DNA of 64,000 nt from Pseudomonadales bacterium (GTDB taxonomy: Bacteria > Pseudomonadota > Gammaproteobacteria > Pseudomonadales > Azotimanducaceae), in contig JAQXDL010000022.1 of assembly GCA_029251375.1 (NCBI GenBank), positions 369,468 through 433,467 on the forward strand, in the 5' to 3' direction. The notes beneath the pieces are model-generated. The model saw nothing but the letters and a program-made list of their open reading frames with translations. It searched no databases and was not told the origin of the DNA. Shown piece after piece: positions 31,265-40,687 of this stretch (position 1 is the first letter of the stretch; the number at the start of each line of letters is the position of its first letter). A program made the position numbers and the translations under genes.

Positions 31265-32116
31265 TCAGTCGTGAAATTTCGGCTGACGTTTTTCCATAAA
31301 AGCGGTGACTGCTTCTTTTGATTCTTGAGTGCCTGCTGATGCGATTAGATGTCTCGATTCCATTTCAAGGCTCTCGCTCAAACTGTTCTGCAGGCTCGCA
31401 TTGAGATTTTTCTTCATCCTACCCAGGGCCCGCGTTGGCCCCTGTGCAATCGCCTTTGCGTACTCAAAGGCAGCTGATTGGAATTCATCCGCCTCAAATA
31501 CCTGATTGAAAATACCGAGTGTGAGGCAAGTTGATGCATCAACTCGAGGGCTGGTGTAATAAAGCTCTTTAGCTTTGGCAAGACCTATTAGCCGCGGCAG
31601 AAACCAACTGCCACCGTAGTCACCTGAAAGCCCAATATTGCGAAATGCGGTTGTGATGAATGCGTTTGTTGAAGCTACACGCAGGTCACAAGCCAGCGCA
31701 ATTGATACGCCTGCACCTGCCGCGGCACCGGGTAGCGCGGCAATGGTGACTTTGTCGAGTTCAAATAGACGCTGTGTCAACGTGGATTGTTTCATCGTCA
31801 GGTCTGCAATTCTCTCTTCACGATGTTTTGGCATAGCTTCTGGAGAAGGGTTTGAGTTGCTCGGTCCAGGACCCATTTCGGAAACGTCACCGCCGGCACA
31901 AAATGCGTTGCCTGCTCCGGTAATCATCACGCAACCCACGCGATCATCATCCTCTACCATAAGTAGAGTGCGTCTGAGTGCCGGGGTAAGAATATCGCCT
32001 AGGGCGTTTTTCTTCTGGGGTTTGTTCAATGTAATAACAGCAACCCGTGATTCAATTCGACACAGTAATTCATCAGTGCCTGTGTCTAACTCAATTATCG
32101 AATTTGCTTGTGGCAT
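31265..32116 (-). CDS. enoyl-CoA hydratase/isomerase family protein (PaaG-like)
   Basis: A 283-aa crotonase-fold enzyme. The oxyanion-hole motifs are GNAFCAGGDVSEM and PGAAAGAGVSIALACDLRVA. At the catalytic positions it has LSGDYGGSW, with Asp where PaaG-type isomerases use Asp and classical hydratases use Glu, followed by the Glu of AKAKELYYT. This favours a double-bond isomerase or ring-opening enzyme in CoA-linked degradation, but not firmly. It reads towards the 2Fe-2S gene, i.e. convergently. Confidence 0.87.
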   Translation of the reverse strand: MPQANSIIELDTGTDELLCRIESRVAVITLNKPQKKNALGDILTPALRRTLLMVEDDDRVGCVMITGAGNAFCAGGDVSEMGPGPSNSNPSPEAMPKHREERIADLTMKQSTLTQRLFELDKVTIAALPGAAAGAGVSIALACDLRVASTNAFITTAFRNIGLSGDYGGSWFLPRLIGLAKAKELYYTSPRVDASTCLTLGIFNQVFEADEFQSAAFEYAKAIAQGPTRALGRMKKNLNASLQNSLSESLEMESRHLIASAGTQESKEAVTAFMEKRQPKFHD

Positions 32117-32393
32117 CGTTGTATCCGCTTTGAAGTGATGAAAATTATGAAATTGTCGCGTTAACTATAGTGTGCAAACGAAACGTACCTAAACGTATAT
32201 ACGCTAATAATACTCACTGTATCGTTAGAGCACGTCTAACCGCAAGATGGTTCGTAGATAGATAAATCCTAAGTTTGAGTCACAACACGATGGTTGCAAT
32301 AAAACTCTAGAAAAATAAAGATGTCTCAAACGAATGGCAGTTCAAGAGCTCATTGCCGCAGCCCCTTAATAGAACATTTCATAGGATGGATAA

Positions 32394-32987
32394 ATGAACG
32401 CTGAGTTTCACTTTGATTTTGGTAGCCCTAACGCATATCTCAGCCATCTAATTATTCCGGGCATTGAACAACGAACGGGCGCGACATTTGACTATATTCC
32501 TGCCCTTATCGGTGGGGTGTTTAAGGCAACTAACAACGCCAGCCCAATGGTGACGATGGCGGGCGTGTTGAACAAACCAGAGTATCAAACGCTTGAAACA
32601 GAACGATTCCTCAAAAAACATAAGATTAAAAATTACCAGTCGAATCCGTTTTTTCCCGTCAACACCCTGCAAATAATGCGCGGTGCTGTGTTTGCTAAAC
32701 AGCAGCCTTACTTCAAACATTATGTGGACGAGGTCTATCGCCACATGTGGGCAGAACCTAAGAAAATGGATGAACCCGATGTGATTCGACAAGCACTCGA
32801 AAGCTCTGGATTGCCCGTTGATGAAATCTTTGCCGGCATGGTGCTACCGGAAACCAAACAGGCACTGATAGCCAATACGAATAGATCGGTCGAGATGGGC
32901 GCGTTCGGTTCTCCGACCTTCTTCGTCGATGGAGAGATTTTCTTTGGCAAGGACAAACTGTGGGAAGTCGAACAGTTACTGGGCTAG
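32394..32987 (+). CDS. DsbA-like oxidoreductase / 2-hydroxychromene-2-carboxylate isomerase family
   Basis: A 197-aa thioredoxin-fold protein of the GST-kappa/HCCA-isomerase group. It starts FDFGSPNAYL, where Ser replaces the CxxC cysteine of DsbA and would bind the glutathione thiol. A helical insertion follows, then the cis-Pro loop GAFGSPTFFVDGEIFFGKD. Such enzymes isomerise naphthalene-pathway intermediates or conjugate glutathione; the actual substrate is unknown. No signal peptide, so cytosolic. Confidence 0.9.
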   Translation: MNAEFHFDFGSPNAYLSHLIIPGIEQRTGATFDYIPALIGGVFKATNNASPMVTMAGVLNKPEYQTLETERFLKKHKIKNYQSNPFFPVNTLQIMRGAVFAKQQPYFKHYVDEVYRHMWAEPKKMDEPDVIRQALESSGLPVDEIFAGMVLPETKQALIANTNRSVEMGAFGSPTFFVDGEIFFGKDKLWEVEQLLG

Positions 32988-33152
32988 TGTTTCAGCGCGA
33001 ACTTAAGGCTCAGCCAACAGCTAAAAGCAATTGAGTGCTGATTAGATATTGGCGCATAAACACTGGAATTTCCTGTGAGAGCGACTTATTGTGCTCTGGT
33101 GATCTAGCAATCTACAATGTCAAAAAACTAACCGGTTCGTCGGAGATAACGG

Positions 33153-34022
33153 ATGCTTTCGTTACAGACCTTTGAAATTGATACAAGCACTCATCGAATA
33201 CTTGAAGCTGTGGAGCAAGATGGTGCCGTTATTCTCAGTGGCGCTATGAATGAAACACAATTGACTCAAGTTGCAGCGGAACTTGAACCCTACATTGAAG
33301 CTTCGCCAAATGGTGATCCATCTTTCACCGGTGGTCTTACGACTCGAACTGGCGCGCTAATCGCGCGGTCCGAAGGTTGTCAACAACTGACCTTGGACAG
33401 CCGCGTACTGAGCGCAGTCGAAACCTTTCTTGCACCCTTCTGCGAAAGGATTCAATTGCATTTAACTCAAGTTATCCGGCTTCGACCTGAACAGGGCGAG
33501 CAGCCACTTCATAGAGATCGTCAAGCATGGGGACTTTTCCTGCCTAAAGAAATTGAACCACAATTGAATAGCATCTGGGCATTAACAGACTTCAGCTTAG
33601 AAAATGGCGCAACACGAGTTGTCCCTGGCAGTCACAAGTGGGATTGGGATCGCAAGGCTAAACCTGAAGAAGTGGCGCAAGCGGTCATGCCCAAAGGTTC
33701 GGTGCTGATTTATTCAGGTTCTGTGATCCACAGTGGCGGCAAAAACAATTCAACGTTAGACCGTATCGGCATCAACATTACCTATGCTTTGGGATGGTTA
33801 CGACAGGAAGAGAACCAGTATCTATCCTGTCCGCCGCATATTGCAAAAGATCTGCCGGCTGCGCTTCAGGAGTTGCTGGGTTACACCATGGGAAGTATCG
33901 CCTGTGGTTACTATACTGAGCCGGTGGCGGCAGGCGAAGGCAAGGAAATCTGTGCGCCTGAATATGCGCTTGGTCGCAAACCTCGCGCGGGTCAGATATC
34001 AAGTATTACCGAATCCAACTGA
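33153..34022 (+). CDS. phytanoyl-CoA dioxygenase (PhyH) family protein
   Basis: A 289-aa Fe(II)/2-oxoglutarate-dependent oxygenase. The iron-binding triad is H120-x-D122 (PLHRDRQAW) and H193 (VIHSGG), and R204 is placed to bind 2-oxoglutarate. The protein is full length with a double-stranded beta-helix core. The substrate is not predictable; the family hydroxylates lipids and small metabolites. A strong terminator follows at 34060. Confidence 0.9.
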   Translation: MLSLQTFEIDTSTHRILEAVEQDGAVILSGAMNETQLTQVAAELEPYIEASPNGDPSFTGGLTTRTGALIARSEGCQQLTLDSRVLSAVETFLAPFCERIQLHLTQVIRLRPEQGEQPLHRDRQAWGLFLPKEIEPQLNSIWALTDFSLENGATRVVPGSHKWDWDRKAKPEEVAQAVMPKGSVLIYSGSVIHSGGKNNSTLDRIGINITYALGWLRQEENQYLSCPPHIAKDLPAALQELLGYTMGSIACGYYTEPVAAGEGKEICAPEYALGRKPRAGQISSITESN

Positions 34023-34059
34023 AAGTTGACACTTCCCGCTGCAAGCCACATCTGCAAAT

Positions 34060-34091
34060 AAGCGGCGAGTGTTAACCTCGCCGCTTTGTTA
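34060..34091 (+). terminator. rho-independent terminator of the PhyH gene
   Basis: A perfect 10-bp GC-rich stem, AAGCGGCGAG/CTCGCCGCTT (34060-34069 with 34077-34086), a seven-base loop and a short T-rich tail (TGTT). It separates the PhyH gene from the outer-membrane protein gene. Confidence 0.85.
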
Positions 34092-34122
34092 GTTGCAATA
34101 TTACTAAAGTGAATATTCTCGG

Positions 34123-35361
34123 ATGATTGTGACGACGCCAGCGATCAACAAATGCCTGCTTGTATTGTGCCTATCGCTCTCGCCGTTTTATGTGGTGGCA
34201 ACAGACAAAGCGGATCCAGCGCGTGAGTCTGGCAGCCAGGTGCTTGAGCATACCCAACAGCAGTCTAGAGAACAGAGCGGCGAACAAACGGTAGCGCTGA
34301 TTGACATTCAAACGGAAGTTGAAGTAGCGCCGCAGGAGAAAAAACGGTCACCTTGGTTACTAACGCCAACGTTGAGTAGCGAGCCGAAGCTTGGTACTTC
34401 GCTAGGCTTTGTCGGTGCCTATCTCAAAAACTTTGATGAAACGTCCCCTGTATCCACCTTTGGTCTAGGCGGCACGTATAGCAGTTCGGACTCTCAAGTG
34501 CTCGCGTTGTTCGCAAAAACCTATTTCTCCGAGGATAAGCACCGTATAAAAGTGGCCGTTGTCACAGGCGAGATAAATAATGATTTCTCTGACTTTCTCG
34601 GCACTGGCCTTTCTGTTCAGACCACAGACGATATTCGACTAGCGGTGTTGCGCTATCAAACACGGGTAGCAGAAAATTGGTATCTGGGTTTTCAAGCGAT
34701 TACGACAAACTACGTCATCGGCGCGGAAAACGCCCTTGTGAGCGAGGTGTTGAAGAAAATTGGTTTAACAGGCTTTGACTCAAATGGCGTCGGTGTCGTG
34801 CTCAGCTATGATAGTCGTGACAATCAGAATTCACCGAAGGCTGGACAAGTGTTTGAACTCCATAACATTGCCTATCGAGAGGGCCTGGGGGGCGACGTTA
34901 GTTTTGACTCTTACAGTATGAAATACAAAGGTTACATCTCACACGGCGCGTCCAATTTGCGCGAATCGTCGAGTTCTACCAACTTTTGGACTGGTGCCGA
35001 CAAAGTCTTAGCTTACCAACTGAGCGGTCGTTGGAGTCAAGACGCGCCGCCAGGCGGCTTTTCTTCGGTAAACTTGCGAGGTTATACGGCAGGACAGTTT
35101 CTGGCGCCAAATGTCACGTCGATTGAAATTGAAGAACGCTTGTCCTTTTCGAGCCGATGGGGCGCCGCGTATTTTATAGGGGCAGCTTGCCTCTATGACG
35201 GTTTGAGTGATTGTGGTGGCGGTGAAAATTGGTACCCGAATATTGGTGCCGGTGTCAGGTATGTCATTCGACCGGAAGAAAAAATGATTTTAAGGTTCGA
35301 ATACGCGATGGGCAAAGGTGGCACTTCCGGGTTGTACCTTAATTTTGGGCAAGCATTCTAA
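34123..35361 (+). CDS. outer-membrane beta-barrel protein, BamA/TamA surface-antigen type
   Basis: A 412-aa exported protein. The signal peptide (LLVLCLSLSPFYVVA) is followed by a Gln/Glu-rich linker to about residue 65 and then repeating amphipathic beta strands ending in aromatic residues. Phe at the extreme C-terminus (YLNFGQAF) is a typical barrel end signal. The conserved GLGVVLSYDSRDNQNSPKAGQVFELHN and FSSVNLRGYTAGQFLAPN stretches are like the 16-strand surface-antigen domain. It has no POTRA domains, so it is a stand-alone barrel with an unknown partner or cargo. Confidence 0.85.
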   Translation: MIVTTPAINKCLLVLCLSLSPFYVVATDKADPARESGSQVLEHTQQQSREQSGEQTVALIDIQTEVEVAPQEKKRSPWLLTPTLSSEPKLGTSLGFVGAYLKNFDETSPVSTFGLGGTYSSSDSQVLALFAKTYFSEDKHRIKVAVVTGEINNDFSDFLGTGLSVQTTDDIRLAVLRYQTRVAENWYLGFQAITTNYVIGAENALVSEVLKKIGLTGFDSNGVGVVLSYDSRDNQNSPKAGQVFELHNIAYREGLGGDVSFDSYSMKYKGYISHGASNLRESSSSTNFWTGADKVLAYQLSGRWSQDAPPGGFSSVNLRGYTAGQFLAPNVTSIEIEERLSFSSRWGAAYFIGAACLYDGLSDCGGGENWYPNIGAGVRYVIRPEEKMILRFEYAMGKGGTSGLYLNFGQAF

Positions 35362-35544
35362 GCATCATGGCCGTTCTCCTTAGGACGAAGCACGATGCCA
35401 ATACCGTCTTGTCAAAATAGTCAAAAAAATTGCCAGTCTTGTCCTAGCGGGGTCGTTAACACAAGTGCAAGCGCATTTGCAGCGCCGCGCTAAGTAGTGA
35501 TTGGTTCGATAAATAAAGGGTGAAGCAGCAGTGATTAACAACCC

Positions 35545-37116
35545 CTAAATCGTTCGGCCACTATCTTTCCAATACTCATCACGCAGTAATCGCTTTAACA
35601 ACTTGCCTGTTGGATGTCGTGGCATGGCGTCGACGAAATCGACAGACCTTGGCACTTTGAACTTCGCTAAGTGCTCGCGACAATGTGCCATGATGTCTTC
35701 CGCAAGGCTGTTATCTGCGCTGAAACCTTCGGTTAGTTCAACCGCGCCTTTAACTTCTTCACCAAACTCTTCGTTTGGAATACCGAAGACGGCTGCGTCG
35801 ACCACACTCGGGTGGTTGATCAGGACAGCTTCAATTTCAGCGGGATAGATGTTCACGCCACCTGAGATAATCATGTCGATTTTGCGATCGCTCATGTAGA
35901 GGTAACCTTCATCATCAAGGTAACCAATATCGCCAAAGGTAAACACGCCGGGTTCAAGGTGTGCCTCGGAGGTCTTTTCAGGGTCGTTGTGATATTCAAA
36001 GTCACTACCCATGATGTTTTTCACATATAAGGTGCCGGACTCTCCCGTTTTAGCTTTGCTGCCATCTTCTTTGATGACCATCACTTCCATAATCGCGGTT
36101 GGTTTGCCTAATGTGCCTGGTTTACTCAGCCAATCATTGGAATCAACGGTCGTAACAATCGAGCCTTCGGTCGAACCATAGTATTCAGAAATCACAGGTC
36201 CCCACCAATCGATCATGCTGCGTTTAACGTCGGGTGGGCATGGTGCTGCGCCGTGCCATGCAATGCTTAAGCTGTCGCCTTTGAACTTCGATTTGATTGA
36301 TTCGTCAAGTCGAAGCGCGCGAATGAACTGCGTCGGCACAAGATGAACGTTAGTGATTTGGTGTTCATCAATGAGCTCCAACATTTCTTTGGCGTCGAAT
36401 TTATGACGAATAACCATGCTGCTGCCGGCGATCAACGGCAGGAACGAAAATGCCCATTGCGCTGAATGATAGATCGGACCAACGAGTAAGGTGTTACCTT
36501 CGGTTGGCATCTGCAACATGTTCGATAAGCCTTCACCGATCATCTTTAGTGTCTCGATCGGTGCGCCGGTTTGCGATAAGCCGCTCTTTACGCCTTTGGG
36601 TTTGCCCGTTGTGCCAGAGGTGTAAAACATTGGACCACCCAGACATTGATCAGCGGGTTCGTCAGTTGTCTGCGTTGCGAGCGCGGTTTCGTAGTCTTCA
36701 AATTGCCCTGCCCCTGCAGGGTCTGAGCCGCCTAGAAGCAATGTCGCGTTCAGTGTCGGGCAGCTAGCATGCTTTAAAGTCTCGAGACCAAGATCAGTAA
36801 AACGCGCGTCAACTAAAAAAGCTTTGGAGCCTGAGTCTTCTAATACGTAGGCAATTTCTTCTGCGACCAGATGCCAATTGACGGGCGCTATCAACCAACC
36901 GCCATGAGCGGCTGCAGCGTAGGCTTCTAAGAATTCGCGGCGATTGCCGGAAACAACAGCGAAGGCATCGCCGACTTGTAGGCCAGCTTGTCGCAGGTAG
37001 CTGATCAATTGATTAACACGGCTGTTGAACTGTACCCAGCTGGTCTTACCAAATTCATCGGTCAGTGCGGCATGGTCTGGTTTCTTCGCTGCGAATGGTG
37101 CGATAAGCGTCGCCAT
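35545..37116 (-). CDS. fatty-acyl-CoA synthetase / AMP-dependent ligase
   Basis: Activates a carboxylic acid to its CoA thioester through an acyl-AMP. It has 523 aa. The P-loop-like A3 motif is MFYTSGTTGKPKGVKSG near residue 170, followed by YGSTEG, GDIGYLDDEGYLYMSDRKIDMI (A7/A8 region) and the catalytic A10 lysine in PRHPTGKLLKR. It is the sole ligase in the window, near crotonases and oxidoreductases, so it could feed their pathway. The acyl specificity is not readable. Confidence 0.92.
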   Translation of the reverse strand: MATLIAPFAAKKPDHAALTDEFGKTSWVQFNSRVNQLISYLRQAGLQVGDAFAVVSGNRREFLEAYAAAAHGGWLIAPVNWHLVAEEIAYVLEDSGSKAFLVDARFTDLGLETLKHASCPTLNATLLLGGSDPAGAGQFEDYETALATQTTDEPADQCLGGPMFYTSGTTGKPKGVKSGLSQTGAPIETLKMIGEGLSNMLQMPTEGNTLLVGPIYHSAQWAFSFLPLIAGSSMVIRHKFDAKEMLELIDEHQITNVHLVPTQFIRALRLDESIKSKFKGDSLSIAWHGAAPCPPDVKRSMIDWWGPVISEYYGSTEGSIVTTVDSNDWLSKPGTLGKPTAIMEVMVIKEDGSKAKTGESGTLYVKNIMGSDFEYHNDPEKTSEAHLEPGVFTFGDIGYLDDEGYLYMSDRKIDMIISGGVNIYPAEIEAVLINHPSVVDAAVFGIPNEEFGEEVKGAVELTEGFSADNSLAEDIMAHCREHLAKFKVPRSVDFVDAMPRHPTGKLLKRLLRDEYWKDSGRTI

Positions 37117-37300
37117 TGTTTTGCCTTCCTTTTCTTTTTTATTTTTTTATGAAACTGACTATATATGTCTAATAGAAAAGAGTCATGTTTTGAACGGGAC
37201 CGCTCGGCGGCGAACAAACACAAATAGTTTACAGTTGATTTGCTTAGTTTCCATGCCATGAACTATCGTTGATGCTTATAAACAAAAGGTCCAGACAGAT

Positions 37301-38242
37301 ATGTCCATCGATCAAGCGAAACTGCAGGATCTTGGTATCGACACCGAGGCATTAGCTGCTGCAAGTGCCTTTTCTCGGCAGAGCGGCACGCATCAGCTTG
37401 TTGTTAAATTTGCCGGTGAAACCATAATCAACGATGCGGTGTCTGAGGACGCCGTTGATGTTTACGCGGTTCAAAAAGGGCTTTTGTCTCTCATGATTGG
37501 CATCGCCGAGGATAAATATCTCATTGAAACCTGCGATTCTGTTAATCACCTGATGGATCCCGAATGGACCAAGCTCTCTCCTTGGGATGAGGCAAAGCTC
37601 ACGATCGAGACGTTGCTTAGCATGACGACAGGTATGAATGATGGCTTAGGCCAGCAGGGCGTCATTGGTGAAACCTGGCGCTACAACAATGTTGCCTACA
37701 ACTACTTGAAGCGAATATTGGAAGAACAAACCAGCCAGTCACTGCAGGATCTCTCGAATGCATGGTTGTTTGATAATATCGAAATGAATCAGACTTTTTG
37801 GATTGAGCGTGAGCAGGTATTACCTGATGGTCGCAAACTGACCGGACTTATGTCGACCGCAAAAGATATGGCTAAGTTAGGTGAGCTTGTTCTAAATCGC
37901 GGTGGTGGTTTAGTGCCAGCGTATTATATTGATGATATGTCCAAACCCAGCTCAAAAGAGAATCCCGCCTGGGGTTGGTATTGGTGGAACAACAATCAGG
38001 ATTACTTTCGGCGGCCAATGCATGAAGAAAAGTTGATTCAGGGTGTACCAAATCCCAATGCTCCTGAAGATATGATTTCAGCTAGGGGTGCATTTCAGAA
38101 CTTCCTAAATGTTGTGCCCAGCTTGCAATTGGTAGTCGCCAGAACCACGAAATTACGGCCAAACAAAGACACTTCAACCGACCCTAAAGCACCGCCTTTC
38201 GAGCCTGCTTTTTGGACATTGCTGACAAAAGCGTTGCCCTAA
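37301..38242 (+). CDS. beta-lactamase-fold (serine hydrolase-like) protein lacking the catalytic serine
   Basis: A 313-aa protein of the class C beta-lactamase/6-aminohexanoate hydrolase fold. The S-x-x-K motif position reads Y55-A56-V57-Q58-K59: the lysine is kept but alanine occupies the nucleophile position, and the codon is GCG. The Tyr-x-Asn motif is present (Y128-N129-N130 in ETWRYNN). The C-terminal segment (ARGAFQNFLNVVPSLQLVVARTTK) fits the family's third motif region. With the serine missing, ordinary acyl-enzyme chemistry is unlikely; binding, an alternative residue or loss of activity are options. The following spacer has a 12-bp repeat array. Confidence 0.82.
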   Translation: MSIDQAKLQDLGIDTEALAAASAFSRQSGTHQLVVKFAGETIINDAVSEDAVDVYAVQKGLLSLMIGIAEDKYLIETCDSVNHLMDPEWTKLSPWDEAKLTIETLLSMTTGMNDGLGQQGVIGETWRYNNVAYNYLKRILEEQTSQSLQDLSNAWLFDNIEMNQTFWIEREQVLPDGRKLTGLMSTAKDMAKLGELVLNRGGGLVPAYYIDDMSKPSSKENPAWGWYWWNNNQDYFRRPMHEEKLIQGVPNPNAPEDMISARGAFQNFLNVVPSLQLVVARTTKLRPNKDTSTDPKAPPFEPAFWTLLTKALP

Positions 38243-38254
38243 CCAGTGTCTTGT

Positions 38255-38290
38255 TTATTACCTTAATTATTACCTTAATTACAACCTTAA
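38255..38290. repeat. 12-bp tandem repeat, three units
   Basis: TTATTACCTTAA twice, exact (38255-38266, 38267-38278), then TTACAACCTTAA (38279-38290). It lies 12 bases after the 37301 gene, in the convergent spacer. Confidence 0.75.
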
Positions 38291-38354
38291 CCAATGCCTA
38301 AACTATTGATTTAACTATCGCAGCTATGTGCGACAGAGCGCGCAATGCTGATTG

Positions 38355-39635
38355 TCACCGGTTAGGCAAGCGGTTAATAATCTCTTTCAACGCCAGATAA
38401 GTCGTGTTGGAAGTGCCGTCGGGAAACCGTTGTTCAAATTGTGTCAGCGCTTGTTCGGCTAAGACTGGATCTGTAAGATCCAGGGCATAGTGTTTAGCAG
38501 CCTGCAGCAAACAATTTGCTGCAGTGTGATGTGCCGGGAAGTCTTCAGAGAAATGGCTAAGCAAATGTGCAATGACCGTTTTCTGTTGCAAGGATAAAGT
38601 CCCTCTTGATAATGATAAGACAGACTCTGGCGTTAACAGGCGATACTTATTTTGGTTAGCTCTAAAACAAAACAGTAAAACATCCCAAGCCTCACTATTT
38701 TTGCCGGCGCAGACAAGTCGATCAATGTAGGATCGACCCACCTTGATAGCAAAACGGCTGTCCTCCCACTTTTTAAATCGATCAAACATTAGCGCTTCGG
38801 ATGCGTAAGCGTTTGTTTCGAGATGTTGTTGATAAGATTGCTGCGCTTTGTTGTGCTCGCCTGCGTTGCTCAGTTGATATAGCTTGTCGCTTAAAGCGGA
38901 CAACTCATTGTTGAAAGCGTTAGCTATTTTGCTATCGGTAATATCCTGACTGAACAGGACATCAATGCCGAGTTCGTCAGCATTGCTATGCAGCACAACC
39001 CCCAAGCTTCTGAACATGGTGATAGAAGCAGAAACGAAAGCAAGGGTCACGAGTATGTTTGTCCATCCCATGTCTCGCGTTAGCAAAACGTAGATTAGGC
39101 CCATGGTCGCCAGTTGCCATCCGAGGTAATTGACTAACCTGAAGTCCATTTGAAGTGCGCGTATTGCGGCGATCCATTTTGCTGGGTTTAGCGCTGCGAT
39201 AAGACTGTTGGTCAAAATCAGTACTGACATCGAAACTGGAAAAAGAATCGCTGATGTTAAGACGAAGATGATTTGCGCTAAAGGAGCTTGTAGTGCATAA
39301 CCGAAGGAAAAGAACATACTGACGATAATAATCAGTTTGAATATCCGTGCCTTTTCCTGCGTCAGTATCTGAGCCGATAAGGGCGGAATACGCTGATGAC
39401 CTTAGGCTGTTGGTTCTGTAATCACGAACAGGTAGCCAAGATAGAGCAAGCCGCTGACATAGATCAGCACGATACTGGCTGCGAGGGCTGCCGGACCCAT
39501 TGATAAGAGAATTCTACCGACATAGCTGAAAATCAGAGTGAATAGCCCAATCGTCACGAGATTCTCTGATCGCAGGCAGAATCGATTAACCTGCAGGGCT
39601 TCAAAGGTCTTAATCCAAGGTTTACTTATTGGCAT
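38355..39635 (-). pseudogene. DUF4013-like membrane protein interrupted by one in-frame TAA
   Basis: Two stretches that look like separate genes (77 codons at 39635-39402 and 320 codons at 39317-38355) are one reading frame split by a single TAA at 39404-39402; the positions differ by 87 bases, a multiple of three. Codons after the TAA read GHQRIPPLSAQILTQEKAR and run without another stop into the second stretch. The whole would be about 426 codons, with membrane helices at residues 30-75 and at about 105-200, then a helical, soluble C-terminus with TPR-like character. The N-terminal KPW and the NPxxWIxxIRAL pattern fit DUF4013-type membrane proteins. A TAA cannot be selenocysteine, so decay, readthrough or a sequencing error explains it. 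Confidence 0.75.
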
Positions 39636-39801
39636 AAGAATCTTTCACAGATCATATTGCTCAACATTAGATGGTCCAATTTGATGAAAGTTACGCGTCA
39701 TAGTCAATTATCTAGAAAACTAATACTCACGCGCCTCTGGTGCCAATTAGTCAGAAGATGCGCTAATCTCTGGGGGACTGGCGAACAAGGAAAATAATAA
39801 A

Positions 39802-40659
39802 ATGCGCTCTCTGTTAAAAAAAATGGCAGTTTCAATGACATTAGTTGCCGGCAGTACAGCCTTGCTGGCATTGGACGTATATGCAGATCAATACAAGGCC
39901 CCGCGTGGTCCAAACGGGATACACCCAGACCTGAACGGTATTTGGCAGGTGATGAATGAAGCCAACTACGATCTAGAAATTCACATGGCTAAGCCCGCCA
40001 TGCAAGTTCGTGAAGGTCCTCAGGGACCGGTGCCCGCAAAGAATGTTCTGGCCCTGGGTGCTGTCGGTTCTGTGCCTCCAAGTTTAGGTGTTGTACATGG
40101 CGGTAAAATACCCTACACCGCAGAAGCACTGGCAAAGCGGGATGACAATGCCGCGAATTGGGCAGACAAAGATCCCGAGGTGAAGTGTTACCTGCCAGGG
40201 GTGCCTAGAGCAACCTATATGCCTCATCCGTTTCAAATTTTTCAGGGGGACGACACCTTATTTATTGCCTATCAATATGCCGGTGCAGTCAGAGACATTT
40301 TTACCAAAGACCCCGGCCCCGCGCCGGTGGATTCATGGATGGGCCAGACGCTGGCAAGTTGGGATGGCGATACATTGGTCTTGGAAGTCACCGGTCAAAA
40401 TGCTGAGACCTGGTTTGACAGAGCCGGCAACCATCATAGTGAGCAGCTTAAAGTCGTCGAACGTTTTACGCCGATGAGTGATAACCATCTGCAATATGAA
40501 GCGACCATCACAGATCCTGCGACCTTTACAGAAGCTTGGGTCATCAGTATGCCTATTTACCGTCGTATGGAAGCCAATGCACAGCTGCTGGATTTCAAAT
40601 GTGTCGAGTTTGTGGAAGAGATGATGTACGGGCAATGGCGCCGATATCCGCTTGATTAA
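39802..40659 (+). CDS. secreted protein of unknown function, related to the next gene
   Basis: I do not recognise a named family. It has 285 aa with a signal peptide (LLKKMAVSMTLVAGSTALLALDVYADQ). The mature part contains DPEVKCYLPGVPRATYMPHPFQI with C129, then the WMGQTLASWDGDTLVLEVTG block around 179-198 and a closing Cys at 267. The same block, WMG...W..(D/N)TLV, recurs in the 40688 gene, so the two are paralogues. AAGGAAAAT precedes the start. It heads a run of four exported proteins (39802-42750) that ends near a PQQ dehydrogenase. Confidence 0.85.
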   Translation: MRSLLKKMAVSMTLVAGSTALLALDVYADQYKAPRGPNGIHPDLNGIWQVMNEANYDLEIHMAKPAMQVREGPQGPVPAKNVLALGAVGSVPPSLGVVHGGKIPYTAEALAKRDDNAANWADKDPEVKCYLPGVPRATYMPHPFQIFQGDDTLFIAYQYAGAVRDIFTKDPGPAPVDSWMGQTLASWDGDTLVLEVTGQNAETWFDRAGNHHSEQLKVVERFTPMSDNHLQYEATITDPATFTEAWVISMPIYRRMEANAQLLDFKCVEFVEEMMYGQWRRYPLD

Positions 40660-40687
40660 GATAGTGTGAATCAGCCAGGTAGAAATA

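Noticed and set aside
39402..39635. A stand-alone 77-aa membrane peptide
   Set aside because: It is the N-terminus of the 38355 gene, split by an in-frame TAA.
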